The notes under the pieces: generated by a model
Told to the model about the DNA's origin: nothing
Databases searched by the model: none
What the model saw: the letters and a program-made list of their open reading frames with translations, nothing else
Shown: positions 34,410 through 46,430 of the stretch, one piece after another
Position numbering within the stretch: the stretch's first letter is position 1
Layout: every line of letters begins with the position of its first letter
Position numbers and translations under genes: made by a program
Assembly (NCBI GenBank): GCA_033782935.1
Contig: JAWQEG010000369.1
Span: 1,059,501-1,123,500 of the forward strand
DNA from: Petrolisthes cinctipes
Taxonomy: Eukaryota; Arthropoda; Malacostraca; Decapoda; Porcellanidae
Direction of reading: 5' to 3'
DNA: 64,000 nucleotides

Positions 34410-37400
34410 AGCATGTTTTGGGCCTGTATTTTGAAAATACTCTAACACTGAGTAGGCATGTACAGATTGCTTCTGGGACCCCAAAATATTGAATTTTCGG
34501 GTGTTTTGAGCCTGAATTTGAGATATAAACGGGTACTGAAGATGCATGCACATATCGACTTTTGTGCACCTAAAAGATCGATTTTCAGTATGTTTTGAGC
34601 ATGTATTTTAAAAATACTCTAACACGGAGTAGGCATGTACAGATCGCTTCTGGGACCCCTAAATATCGAATTTTCGGGTGTTTTGGGACTGAATTTGAGA
34701 TATCGACTATTTGGCACCTAAAAGATCGATTTTTAGCATGTTTTTAGCCTATATTTTGAAAATATTCTAGCACTGAGTAGGCATGTACAGATTGCTTCTG
34801 GGACCCCTTAATATTGAATTTTCGGGTGTTTTGAGCCTGAATTTGAGATATAAACGGGTACAGAAGATACATGCACATATTGACTTTGGGCACAAAAAAT
34901 ATCAAATTTTCAGCATGTTTTGGGCCTGAATTTTGAAAATACTCTAACACGGAGTAGGCATGTACAGATACCTTCTGGGACCCCTAAATATCGAATTTTC
35001 GGGTGTTTAGGGCCAGAATTTGAGATATAAACGTGTACAGAAGATGCATGCACATATCGACTTTTGGGCACCTAAAATGTCGATTTTTAGCATGTTTTTT
35101 AGCCTATATTTTTAAAATATTCTAGCACTGTGTAGGCATGTACAGATTGCTTCTGGAACCCCAAAATATTGAATTTTCGGGTGTTTTGAGCCTGAATTTG
35201 AGATATAAACGGGTATTGAAGATGCATGCACATATCGACTTTTGTGCACCTAAAAGATCGATTTTCAGTATGTTTTGAGCATGTATTTTGAAAATACTCT
35301 AACACGGAGTAGGCATGTACAGATCGCTTCTGGGACCCCTAAATATCGAATTTTCGGGTGTTTTGGGACTGAATTTGAGATATCGACTTTTTAGCACCTA
35401 AAAGATCGATTTTTAGCATGTTTTTAGCCTATATTTTGAAAATATTCTAGCACTGAGTAGGCATGTACAGATTGCTTCTGGGACCCCAAAATATTAAATT
35501 TTCGGGTGTTTTGAGCCTGAATTTGAGATATAAACGGGTACAGAAGATACATGCACATATTGACTTTGGCAACCAAAAATATCGATTTTCAGCATGTTTT
35601 GGGTCTGAATTTTGAAAATACTCTAACACGGAGTAGGCATGTACAGATTGCTTCTGGGACCCCAAAATATCGAATTTTCGGGTGTTTAGGGCCAGAATTT
35701 GAGATATAAACGGGTACAGAAGATGCATGCACATATCGACTTTTGGGCACCTAAAAGATCGATTTTCAGTATGTTTTTGGCCTGTATTTTGAAAATACTC
35801 TAACACGGAGTAGGCATGTACAGATGGCTTCTGGGACCTCTAAATATCGAATTTTCGGGTGTTTTGGGACTGAATTTGAAATATTGACTTTTTGGCACCT
35901 AAAAGATCGATTTTTAGCATGTTTTTAGCCTATATTTTGAAAATATTCTAGCACTGAGTAGGCATGTACAGATTGCTTCTGGGACCCCAAAATATTGAAT
36001 TTTCGGGTGTTTTGAGCCTGAATTTGAGATATATACGGGTACAGAAGATACATGCACATATTGACTTTGGGCATCTAAAATATCGATTTTCAGCATGTTT
36101 TGTGCCTGTATTTTGAAAATACTCTAACACTGAGTAGGCATGTACAGATTGCTTCTGGGACCCCAAAATATTGAATTTTCGGGTGTTTTGAGCCTGAATT
36201 TGAGATATAAACGGGTACTGAAGATGCATGCACATATCGACTTTTGTGCACCTAAAAGATCGATTTTCAGTATGTTTTAAGCATGTATTTTAAAAATACT
36301 CTAACACGGAGTAGGCATGTACAGATCGCTTCTGGGACCCCTAAATATCGAATTTTCGGGTGTTTTGGGACTGAATTTGAGATATCGACTATTTGGCACC
36401 TAAAAGATCGATTTTTAGCATGTTTTTAGCCTATATTTTGAAAATATTCTAGCACTGAGTAGGCATGTACAGATTGCTTCTGGGACCCCTTAATATTGAA
36501 TTTTCGGGTGTTTTGAGCCTGAATTTGAGATATAAACGGGTACAGAAGATACATGCACATATTGACTTTGGGCACCAAAAATATCAAATTTTCAGCATGT
36601 TTTGGGCCTGAATTTTGAAAATACTCTAACACGGAGTAGGCATGTACAGATACCTTCTGGGACCCCTAAATATCGAATTTTCGGGTGTTTAGGGCCAGAA
36701 TTTGAGATATAAACGGGTACAGAAGATGCATGCACATATCGACTTTTGGGCACCTAAAATGTCGATTTTTAGCATGTTTTTTAGCCTATATTTTGAAAAT
36801 ATTCTAGCACTGTGTAGGCATGTACAGATTGCTTCTGGAACCCCAAAATATTGAATTTTCGGGTGTTTTGAGCCTGAATTTGAGATATAAACGGGTATTG
36901 AAGATGCATGCACATATCGACTTTTGTGCACCTAAAAGATCGATTTTCAGTATGTTTTGAGCATGTATTTTGAAAATACTCTAACACGGAGTAGGCATGT
37001 ACAGATCGCTTCTGGGACCCCTAAATATCGAATTTTCGGGTGTTTTGGGACTGAATTTGAGATATCGACTTTTTAGCACCTAAAAGATCGATTTTTAGCA
37101 TGTTTTTAGCCTATATTTTGAAAATATTCTAGCACTGAGTAGGCATGTACAGATTGCTTCTGGGACCCCAAAATATTAAATTTTCGGGTGTTTTGAGCCT
37201 GAATTTGAGATATAAACGGGTACAGAAGATACATGCACATATTGACTTTGGCCACCAAAAATATCGATTTTCAGCATGTTTTGGGTCTGAATTTTGAAAA
37301 TACTCTAACACGGAGTAGGCATGTACAGATTGCTTCTGGGACCCCAAAATATCGAATTTTCGGGTGTTTAGGGCCAGAATTTGAGATATAAACGGGTACA

Positions 37401-38822
37401 GAAGATGCATGCACATATCGACTTTTGGGCACCTAAAAGATCGATTTTCAGTATGTTTTTGGCCTGTATTTTGAAAATACTCTAACACGGAGTAGGCATG
37501 TACAGATACCTTCTGGGACCTCTAAATATCGAATTTTCGGGTGTTTTGGGACTGAATTTGAGATATCGATTTTTTGGCACCTAAAATGACGATTTTTAGC
37601 ATGTTTTTAGCCTATATTTTGAAAATATTCTAGCACTGAGTAGGCATGTACAGATTGCTTCTGGGACCCCAAAATATTGAATTTTCGGGTGTTTTGTGCC
37701 TGAATTTGAGATATAAACGGGTACAGAAGATACATGCACATATTGACTTTGGGCATCTAAAATATCGATTTTTAGCATGTTTTGGGCCTGTATTTTGAAA
37801 ATACTCTAACACTGAGTAGGCATGTACAGATTGCTTCTGGGACCCCAAAATATTGAATTTTCGGGTGTTTTGAGCCTGAATTTGAGATATAAACGGGTAC
37901 TGAAGATACATGCACATATCGACTTTTGTGCACCTAAAAGATCGATTTTCAGTATGTTTTGAGCATGTATTTTGAAAATACTCTAACACGGAGTAGGCAT
38001 GTACAGATACCTTCTGGGACCCCTAAATATCGAATTTTCGGGTGTTTTGGGACTGAATTTGAAATATCGACTTTTTGGCACCTAAAAGATCGATTTTTAG
38101 CATGTTTTTAGCCTATATTTTGAAAATATTCTAGCACTGAGTAGGCATGTACAGATTGCTTCTGGGACCCCAAAATATTGAATTTTCGGGTGTTTTGAGC
38201 CTGAATTTGAGATATAAACGGGTACAGAAGATACATGCACATATTGACTTTGGGCATCTAAAATATCGATTTTCAGCATGTTTTGGGCCTGTATTTTGAA
38301 AATACTCTAACACTGAGTAGGCATGTACAGATTGCTTCTGGGACCCCAAAATATTGAATTTTCGGGTGTTTTGAGCCTGAATTTGAGATATAAACGGGTA
38401 CTGAAGATGCATGCACATATCGACTTTTGTGCACCTAAAAGATCGATTTTCAGTATGTTTTGAGCATGTATTTTAAAAATACTCTAACACGGAGAAGGCA
38501 TGTACAGATCGCTTCTGGGACCCCTAAATATCGAATTTTCGGGTGTTTTGGGACTGAATTTGAGATATCGACTATTTGGCACCTAAAAGATCGATTTTTA
38601 GCATGTTTTTAGCCTATATTTTGAAAATATTCTAGCACTGAGTAGGCATGTACAGATTGCTTCTGGGACCCCTTAATATTGAATTTTCGGGTGTTTTGAG
38701 CCTGAATTTGAGATATAAACGGGTACAGAAGATAGATGCACATATTGACTTTGGGCACCAAAAATATCAAATTTTCAGCATGTTTTGGGCCTGAATTTTG
38801 AAAATACTCTAACACGGAGTAG
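34410..38822 (+). repeat. Array block 7: continuation of the 1,682-bp unit family; L2c appears
   Basis: Unit starts: 34633 S2-L2c-(L1/S1 hybrid)-L3'; 35313 S2-L2b-L1; 35814 S-L2a-L3; 36315 S2-L2c-(L1/S1 hybrid)-L3'; 36995 S2-L2b-L1; 37496 S1-L2a-L3; 37997 S2-L2a-L3; 38498 S2-L2c. The series from 34633 repeats at 36315 with offset 1,682. L2c (CCCCTTAATATTG, ATATCAAATTTTC) first appears here. Confidence 0.85.
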
Positions 38823-40640
38823 GCATGTACAGATACCTTCTGGGACCCCTAAATATCGAATTTTCGGGTGTTTTAGGACTGAATTTGAGATATCGATTTT
38901 TTGGAACCTAAAAGATCGATTTTTAGCATGTTTTTAGCCTATATTTTGAAAATATTCTAGCACTGAGTAGGCATGTACAGATTGCTTCTGGGCCCCCTAA
39001 ATATTGAATTTTCGGGTGTTTTGAGCCTGAATTTGAGATATAAACGGGTACAGAAGATACATGCACATATTGACTTTGGGCATCTAAAATATCGATTTTC
39101 AGCATGTTTTGGGCCTGTATTTTGAAAATACTCTAACACTGAGTAGGCATGTACAGATTGCTTCTGGGACCCCAAAATATTGAATTTTCGGGTGTTTTGA
39201 GCCTGAATTTGAGATATAAACGGGTACTGAAGATGCATACACATATCGACTTTTGTGCACCTAAAAGATCGATTTTCAGTATGTTTTGAGCATGTATTTT
39301 GAAAATACTCTAACACGGAGTAGGCATGTACAGATCGCTTCTGGGACCCCTAAATATCGAATTTTCGGGTGTTTTGGGACTGAATTTGAGATATCGACTT
39401 TTTGGCACCTAAAAGATCGATTTTTAGCATGTTTTTAGCCTATATTTTGAAAATATTCTAGCACTGTACAGATTGCTTCTGGGACCCCAAAATATTGAAT
39501 TTTCGGGTGTTTTGAGCCTGAATTTGAGATATAAACGGGTACTGAAGATGCATGCACATATCGACTTTTGTGCACCTAAAAGATCGATTTTCAGTATGTT
39601 TTGAGCATGTATTTTGAAAATACTCTAACACGGAGTAGGCATGTACAGATCGCTTCTGGGACCCTTAAATATCGAATTTTCGGGTGTTTTGGGACTGAAT
39701 TTGAGATATCGACTTTTTGGCACCTAAAAGATCGATTTTTAGCATGTTTTTAGCCTATATTTTGAAAATATTCTAGCACTGAGTAGGCATGTACAGATTG
39801 CTTCTGGGACCCCAAAATATTGAATTTTCGGGTGTTTTGAGCCTGAATTTGAGATATAAACGGGTACAGAAGATACATGCACATATTGACTTTGGGCACC
39901 AAAAATATCGATTTTAAGCATGTTTTGGGCCTGAATTTTGAAAATACTCTAACACGAAGTAGGCATGTACAGATTGCTTCTGGGACCCCAAAATATTGAA
40001 TTTTCGGGTGTTTTGAGCCTGAATTTGAGATATAAACGGGTACTGAAGATGCATGCACATATCGACTTTTGTGCACCTAAAAGATCGATTTTCAGTATGT
40101 TTTGAGCATGTATTTTGAAAATACTCTAACACGGAGTAGGCATGTACAGATCGCTTCTGGGACCCCTAAATATCGAATTTTCGGGTGTTTTGGGACTGAA
40201 TTTGTGATATCGACTTTTTGGCACCTAAAAGATCGATTTTTAGCATGTTTTTAGCCTATATTTTGAAAATATTCTAGCACTGAGTAGGCATGTACAGATT
40301 GCTTCTGGGACCCCAAAATATTGAATTTTCGGGTGTTTTGAGCCTGAATTTGAGATATAAACGGGTACAGAAGATACATGCACATATTGACTTTGGGCAC
40401 CAAAAATATCGATTTTCAGCATGTTTTGGGCCTGAATTTTGAAAATACTCTAACACGGAGTAGGCATGTACAGATCGCTTCTGGGACCCCTAAATATCGA
40501 ATTTTCGGGTGTTTAGGGCCAGAATTTGAGATATAAACGGGTACAGAAGATGCATGCACATATCGACTTTTGGGCACCTAAAAGATCGATTTTCAGTATG
40601 TTTTGAGCATGTATTTTGAAAATACTCTAACACGGAGTAG
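38823..40640 (+). repeat. Array block 8: transition region
   Basis: Unit starts: 38823 S2-L2a-L3; 39324 S2-del-L3; 39639 S2-L2b-L3; 40140 S2-L2b-(L1/L3 hybrid). The L2b starting at 39787 has GATTTTAAGCATG, a mark also found near 49,510 and 57,840, which suggests shared descent with those segments. Confidence 0.8.
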
Positions 40641-43600
40641 GCATGTACAGATACCTTCTGGGACCTCTAAATATCGAATTTTCGGGTGTTTTGTGACTGA
40701 ATTTGAGATATCGATTTTTTGGCACCTAAAATGTCGATTTTTAGCATGTTTTTAGCCTATATTTTGAAAATATTCTACAACTGTGTAGGCATGTACAGAT
40801 TGCTTCTGGGACCCCAAAATATTGAATTTTAGGGTGTTTTGAGCCTGAATTTGAGATATAAACGGGTACAGAAGATACATGCACATATTGACTTTGGGCA
40901 TCTAAAATATCGATTTTCAGCATGTTTTGGGCCTGAATATTGAAAATACTCTAACACGGAGTAGGCATGTACAGATCGCTTCTGGGACCCCAAAATATAG
41001 AATTTTCGGGTGTTTAGGGCCAGAATTTGAGATATAAACGGGTACAGAAGATGCATGCACATATCGACTTTTGGGCACCTAAAAGATCGATTTTCAGTAT
41101 GTTTTTGGCCTGTATTTTGAAAATACTCTAACATGGAGTAGGCATGTACAGATCGCTTCTGGGACCCCTAAATATCGAATTTTCGGGTGTTTTGGGACTG
41201 AATTTGAGATATCGACTTTTTGGCACCTAAAAGATCGATTTTTAGCATGTTTTTAGCCTATATTTTGAAAATATTCTAGCACTGAGTAGGCATGTACAGA
41301 TTGCTTCTGGGACCCCTTAATATTGACTTTTAGGGTGTTTTGAGCCTGAATTTGAGATATAAACGGGTACAGAAGATACATGCACATATTGAATTTGGGC
41401 ACCAAAAATATCAAATTTTCTGCATGTTTTGGGCCTAAATTTTGAAAATACTCTAACACGGAGTAGGCATGTACAGATACCTTCTGGGACCTCTAAATAT
41501 CGAATTTTCGGGTGTTTTGGGACTGAATTTGAGATATCGATTTTTTGGCACCTAAAATGTCGATTTTTAGCATGTTTTTAGCCTATATTTTGAAAATATT
41601 CTACAACTGTGTAGGCATGTACAGATTGCTTCTGGGACCCCAAAATATTGAATTTTCGGGTGTTTTGAGCCTGAATTTGAGATATAAACGGGTACAGAAG
41701 ATACATGCACATATTGACTTTGGGCATCTAAAATATCGATTTTCAGCATGTTTTGGGCCTGAATTTTGAAAATACTCTAACACGGAGTAGGCATGTACAG
41801 ATTGCTTCTGGGACCCCAAAATATCGAATTTTCGGGTGTTTAGGGCCAGAATTTGAGATATAAACGGGTACAGAAGATGCATGCACATATCGACTTTTGG
41901 GCACCTAAAAGATCGATTTTCAGTATGTTTTTGGCCTGTATTTTGAAAATACTCTAACATGGAGTAGGCATGTACAGATCGCTTCTGGGACCCCTAAATA
42001 TCGAATTTTCAGGTGTTTTGGGACTGAATTTGAGATATCGACTTTTTGGCACCTAAAAGGTCGATTTTTAGCATGTTTTTAGCCTATATTTTGAAAATAT
42101 TCTAGCACTGAGTAGGCATGTACAGATTGCTTCTGGGACCCCTTAATATTGACTTTTAGGGTGTTTTGAGCCTGAATTTGAGATATAAACGGGTACAGAA
42201 GATACATGCACATATTGAATTTGGGCACCAAAAATATCAAATTTTCTGCATGTTTTGGGCCTAAATTTTGAAAATACTCTAACACGGAGTAGGCATGTAC
42301 AGATACCTTCTGGGACCTCTAAATATCGAATTTTCGGGTGTTTTGGGACTGAATTTGAGATATCGATTTTTTGGCACCTAAAATGTCGTTTTTTAGCATG
42401 TTTTTAGCCTATATTTTGAAAATATTCTAGCACTGTGTAGGCATGTACAGATTGCTTCTGGGACCCCAAAATATTGAATTTTCGGGTGTTTTGAGCCTGA
42501 ATTTGAGATATAAACGGGTACAGAAGATACATGCACATATTGACTTTGGGCACCAAAAATATCGATTTTCAGCATGTTTTGGGCCTGAATTTTGAAAATA
42601 CTCCAACACGGAGTAGGCATGTACAGATAGCTTTTGGGACCCCTAAATATCGAATTTTCGGGTGTTTAGGGCCAGAATTTGAGATATGAACGGGTACAGA
42701 AGATGCATGCACATATCGACTTTTGGGCACCTAAAAGATCGATTTTCAGTATGTTTTTGGCCTGTATTTTGAAAATACTCTAACACGGAGTAGGCATGTA
42801 CAGATACCTTCTGGGACCTCTAAATATCGAATTTTCGGGTGTTTTGGGACTGAATTTGAGAGATCGATTTTTTGGCACCTAAAATATCGATTTTTAGCAT
42901 GTTTTTAGCCTATATTTTGAAAATATTCTAGCACTGTGTAGGCATGTACAGATTGCTTCTGGGACCCCAAAATATTGAATTTTCGGGTGTTTTGAGCCTG
43001 AATTTGAGATATAAACGGGTACAGAAGATACATGCACATATTGACTTTGGGCATCTAAAATATCGATTTTCAGCATGTTTTGGGCCTGTATATTCAAAAA
43101 TACTCTAACACTGAGTAGGCATGTACAGACTGCTTCTGGGACCCCAAAATATTGAATTTTCGGGTGTTTTGAGCCTGAATTTGAGATATAAACGGGTACT
43201 GAAGATGCATGCACATATCGACTTTTGTGCACCTAAAAGATCGATTTTCAGTATGTTTTGAGCATGTATTTTGAAAATACTCTAACACGGAGTAGGCATG
43301 TACAGATCGCTTCTGGGATCCCTAAATATCGAATTTTCGGGTGTTTTGGGACTGAATTTGAGATATCGACTTTTTGGCACCTAAAAGATCGATTTTTAGC
43401 ATGTTTTTAGTCTATATTTTGAAAATATTCTAGCATTGTACAGATTGCTTCTGGGACCCCAAAATATTGAATTTTCGGGTGTTTTGAGCCTGAATTTGAG
43501 ATATAAACGGGTACAGAAGATACATGCACATATTGACTTTGGGCACCAAAAATATCGATTTTCAGCATGTTTTGGGCCTGAATTTTGAAAATACTCTAAC

Positions 43601-46430
43601 ACGGAGTAGGCATGTACAGATCGCTTCTGGGACCCCTAAATATCGAATTTTCGGGTGTTTAGGGCCAGAATTTGAGATATAAACGGGTACAGAAGATGCA
43701 TGCACATATCGACTTTTGGGCACCTAAAAGATCGATTTTCAGTATGTTTTGAGCATGTATTTTGAAAATACTCTAACACGGAGTAGGCATGTACAGATAC
43801 CTTCTGGGACCTCTAAATATCGAATTTTCGGGTGTTTTGGGACTGAATTTGAGATATCGATTTTTTGGCACCTAAAATGTCGATTTTTAGCATGTTTTTA
43901 GCCTATATTTTGAAAATATTCTACAACTGTGTAGGCATGTACAGATTGCTTCTGGGACCCCAAAATATTGAATTTTCGGGTGTTTTGAGCCTGAATTTGA
44001 GATATAAACGGGTACAGAAGATACATGCACATATTGACTTTGGGCATCTAAAATATCGATTTTCAGCATGTTTTGGGCCTGAATTTTGAAAATACTCTAA
44101 CACGGAGTAGGCATGAACAGATCGCTTCTGGGACCCCAAAATATCGAATTTTCGGGTGTTTAGGGCCAGAATTTGAGATATAAACGGGTACAGAAGATGC
44201 ATGCACATATCGACTTTTGGGCACCTAAAAGATCGATTTTCAGTATGTTTTTGGCCTGCATTTTGAAAATACTCTAACACGGAGTAGGCATGTACAGATC
44301 GCTTCTGGGACCCCTAAATATCGAATTTTCGGGTGTTTTGGGACTGAATTTGAGATATCGACTTTTTGGCACCTAAAAGATCGATTTTTAGCATGTTTTT
44401 AGCCTATATTTTGAAAATATTCTAGCACTGAGTAGGCATGTACAGATTGCGTCTGGGACCCCTTAATATTGAATTTTCGGGTGTTTTGAGCCTGAATTTG
44501 AGATATAAACGGGTACAGAAGATACATGCACATATTGACTTTGGGCACCAAAAATATCAAATTTTAAGCATGTTTTGGGCCTGAATTTTGAAAATACTCT
44601 AACACGGAGTAGGCATGTACAAATACCTTCTGGGACCTCTAAATATCGAATTTTCGGGTGTTTTGGGACTGAATTTGAGATATCGATTTTTTGGCACCTA
44701 AAATGTCGTTTTTTAGCATGTTTTTAGCCTATATTTTGAAAATATTCTAGCACTGTGTAGGTATGTACAGATTGCTTCTGGGACCCCAAAATATTGAATT
44801 TTCGGGTGTTTTGAGCCTGAATTTGAGATATAAACGGGTACAGAAGATACATGCACATATTGACTTTGGGCACCAAAAATATCGATTTTCAGCATGTTTT
44901 GGGCCTGAATTTTGAAAATACTCTAACACGGAGTAGGCATGTACAGATCGCTTCTGGGACCCCAAAATATCGAATTTTCGGGTGTTTTGAGCCTGAATTT
45001 GAGATATAAACGGGTACTGAAGATGCATGCACATATCGACTTTTGTGCACCTAAAAGATCGATTTTCAGTATGTTTTCAGCATGTATTTTGAAAATACTC
45101 TAACACGGAGTAGGCATGTACAGATCGCTTCTGGGACCCCTAAATATCGAATTTTCGGGTGTTTTGGGACTGAATTTGAGTTATCGACTTTTTGGCACCT
45201 AAAAGATCGATTTTTAGCATGTTTTTAGTCTATATTTTGAAAATATTCTAGCATTGTACAGATTGCTTCTGGGACCCCAAAATATTGAATTTTCAGGTGT
45301 TTTGAGCCTGAATTTGAGATATAAACGGGTACAGAAGATACATGCACATATTGACTTTGGGCATCTAAAATATCGATTTTCAGCATGTTTTGGGCCTGAA
45401 TTTTGAAAATACTCTAACACGGAGTAGGCATGTACAGATCGCTTCTGGGACCCCAAAATATCGAATTTTCGGGTGTTTAGGGCCAGAATTTGAGATATAA
45501 ACGGGTACAGAAGATGCATGCACATATCGACTTTTGGGCACCTAAAAGATCGATTTTCAGTATGTTTTTGGCCTGTATTTTGAAAATACTCTAACATGGA
45601 GTAGGCATGTACAGATCGCTTCTGGGACCCCTAAATATCGAATTTTCGGGTGTTTTGGGACTGAATTTGAGATATCGACTTTTTGGCACCTAAAAGATCG
45701 ATTTTTAGCATGTTTTTAGCCTATATTTTGAAAATATTCTAGCACTGAGTAGGCATGTACAGATTGCTTCTGGGACCCCTTAATATTGACTTTTAGGGTG
45801 TTTTGAGCCTGAATTTGAGATATAAACGGGTACAGAAGATACATGCACATATTGAATTTGGGCACCAAAAATATCAAATTTTCTGCATGTTTTGGGCCTA
45901 AATTTTGAAAATACTCTAACACGGAGTAGGCATGTACAGATACCTTCTGGGACCTCTAAATATCGAATTTTCGGGTGTTTTGGGACTGAATTTGAGATAT
46001 CGATTTTTTGGCACCTAAAATGTCGTTTTTTAGCATGTTTTTAGCCTATATTTTGAAAATATTCTAGCACTGTGTAGGTATGTACAGATTACTTCTGGGA
46101 CCCCAAAATATTGAATTTTCGGGTGTTTTGAGCCTGAATTTGAGATATAAACGGGTACAGAAGATACATGCACATATTGACTTTGGGCACCAAAAATATC
46201 GATTTTCAGCATGTTTTGGGACTGAATTTTGAAAATACTCTAACACGGAGTAGGCATGTATAGATCGCTTCTGGGACCCCAAAATATCGAATTTTCGGGT
46301 GTTTTGAGCCTGAATTTGAGATATAAACGGGTACTGAAGATGCATGCACATATCGACTTTTGTGCACCTAAAAGATCGATTTTCAGTATGTTTTGAGCAT
46401 GTATTTTGAAAATACTCTAACACGGAGTAG
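40641..46430 (+). repeat. Array block 9: regional variant family with 826-bp and larger units
   Basis: Unit starts: 40641 S1-L2a-L1; 41142 S2-L2c; 41467 S1-L2a-L1; 41968 S2-L2c; 42293 S1-L2b-L1; 42794 S1-L2a-L3; 43295 S2-del-L2b-L1/L3; 43787 S1-L2a-L1; 44288 S2-L2c; 44613 S1-L2b-L3; 45114 S2-del-L2a-L1; 45605 S2-L2c; 45930 S1-L2b-L3. The pair at 40641 repeats at 41467 (826 bp: one trimer plus one S-L dimer). Regional marks are CTACAACTG, GTCGTTTTTTAGC, GCATTGTACAG and TTGACTTTTAGGGTG. Confidence 0.82.
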
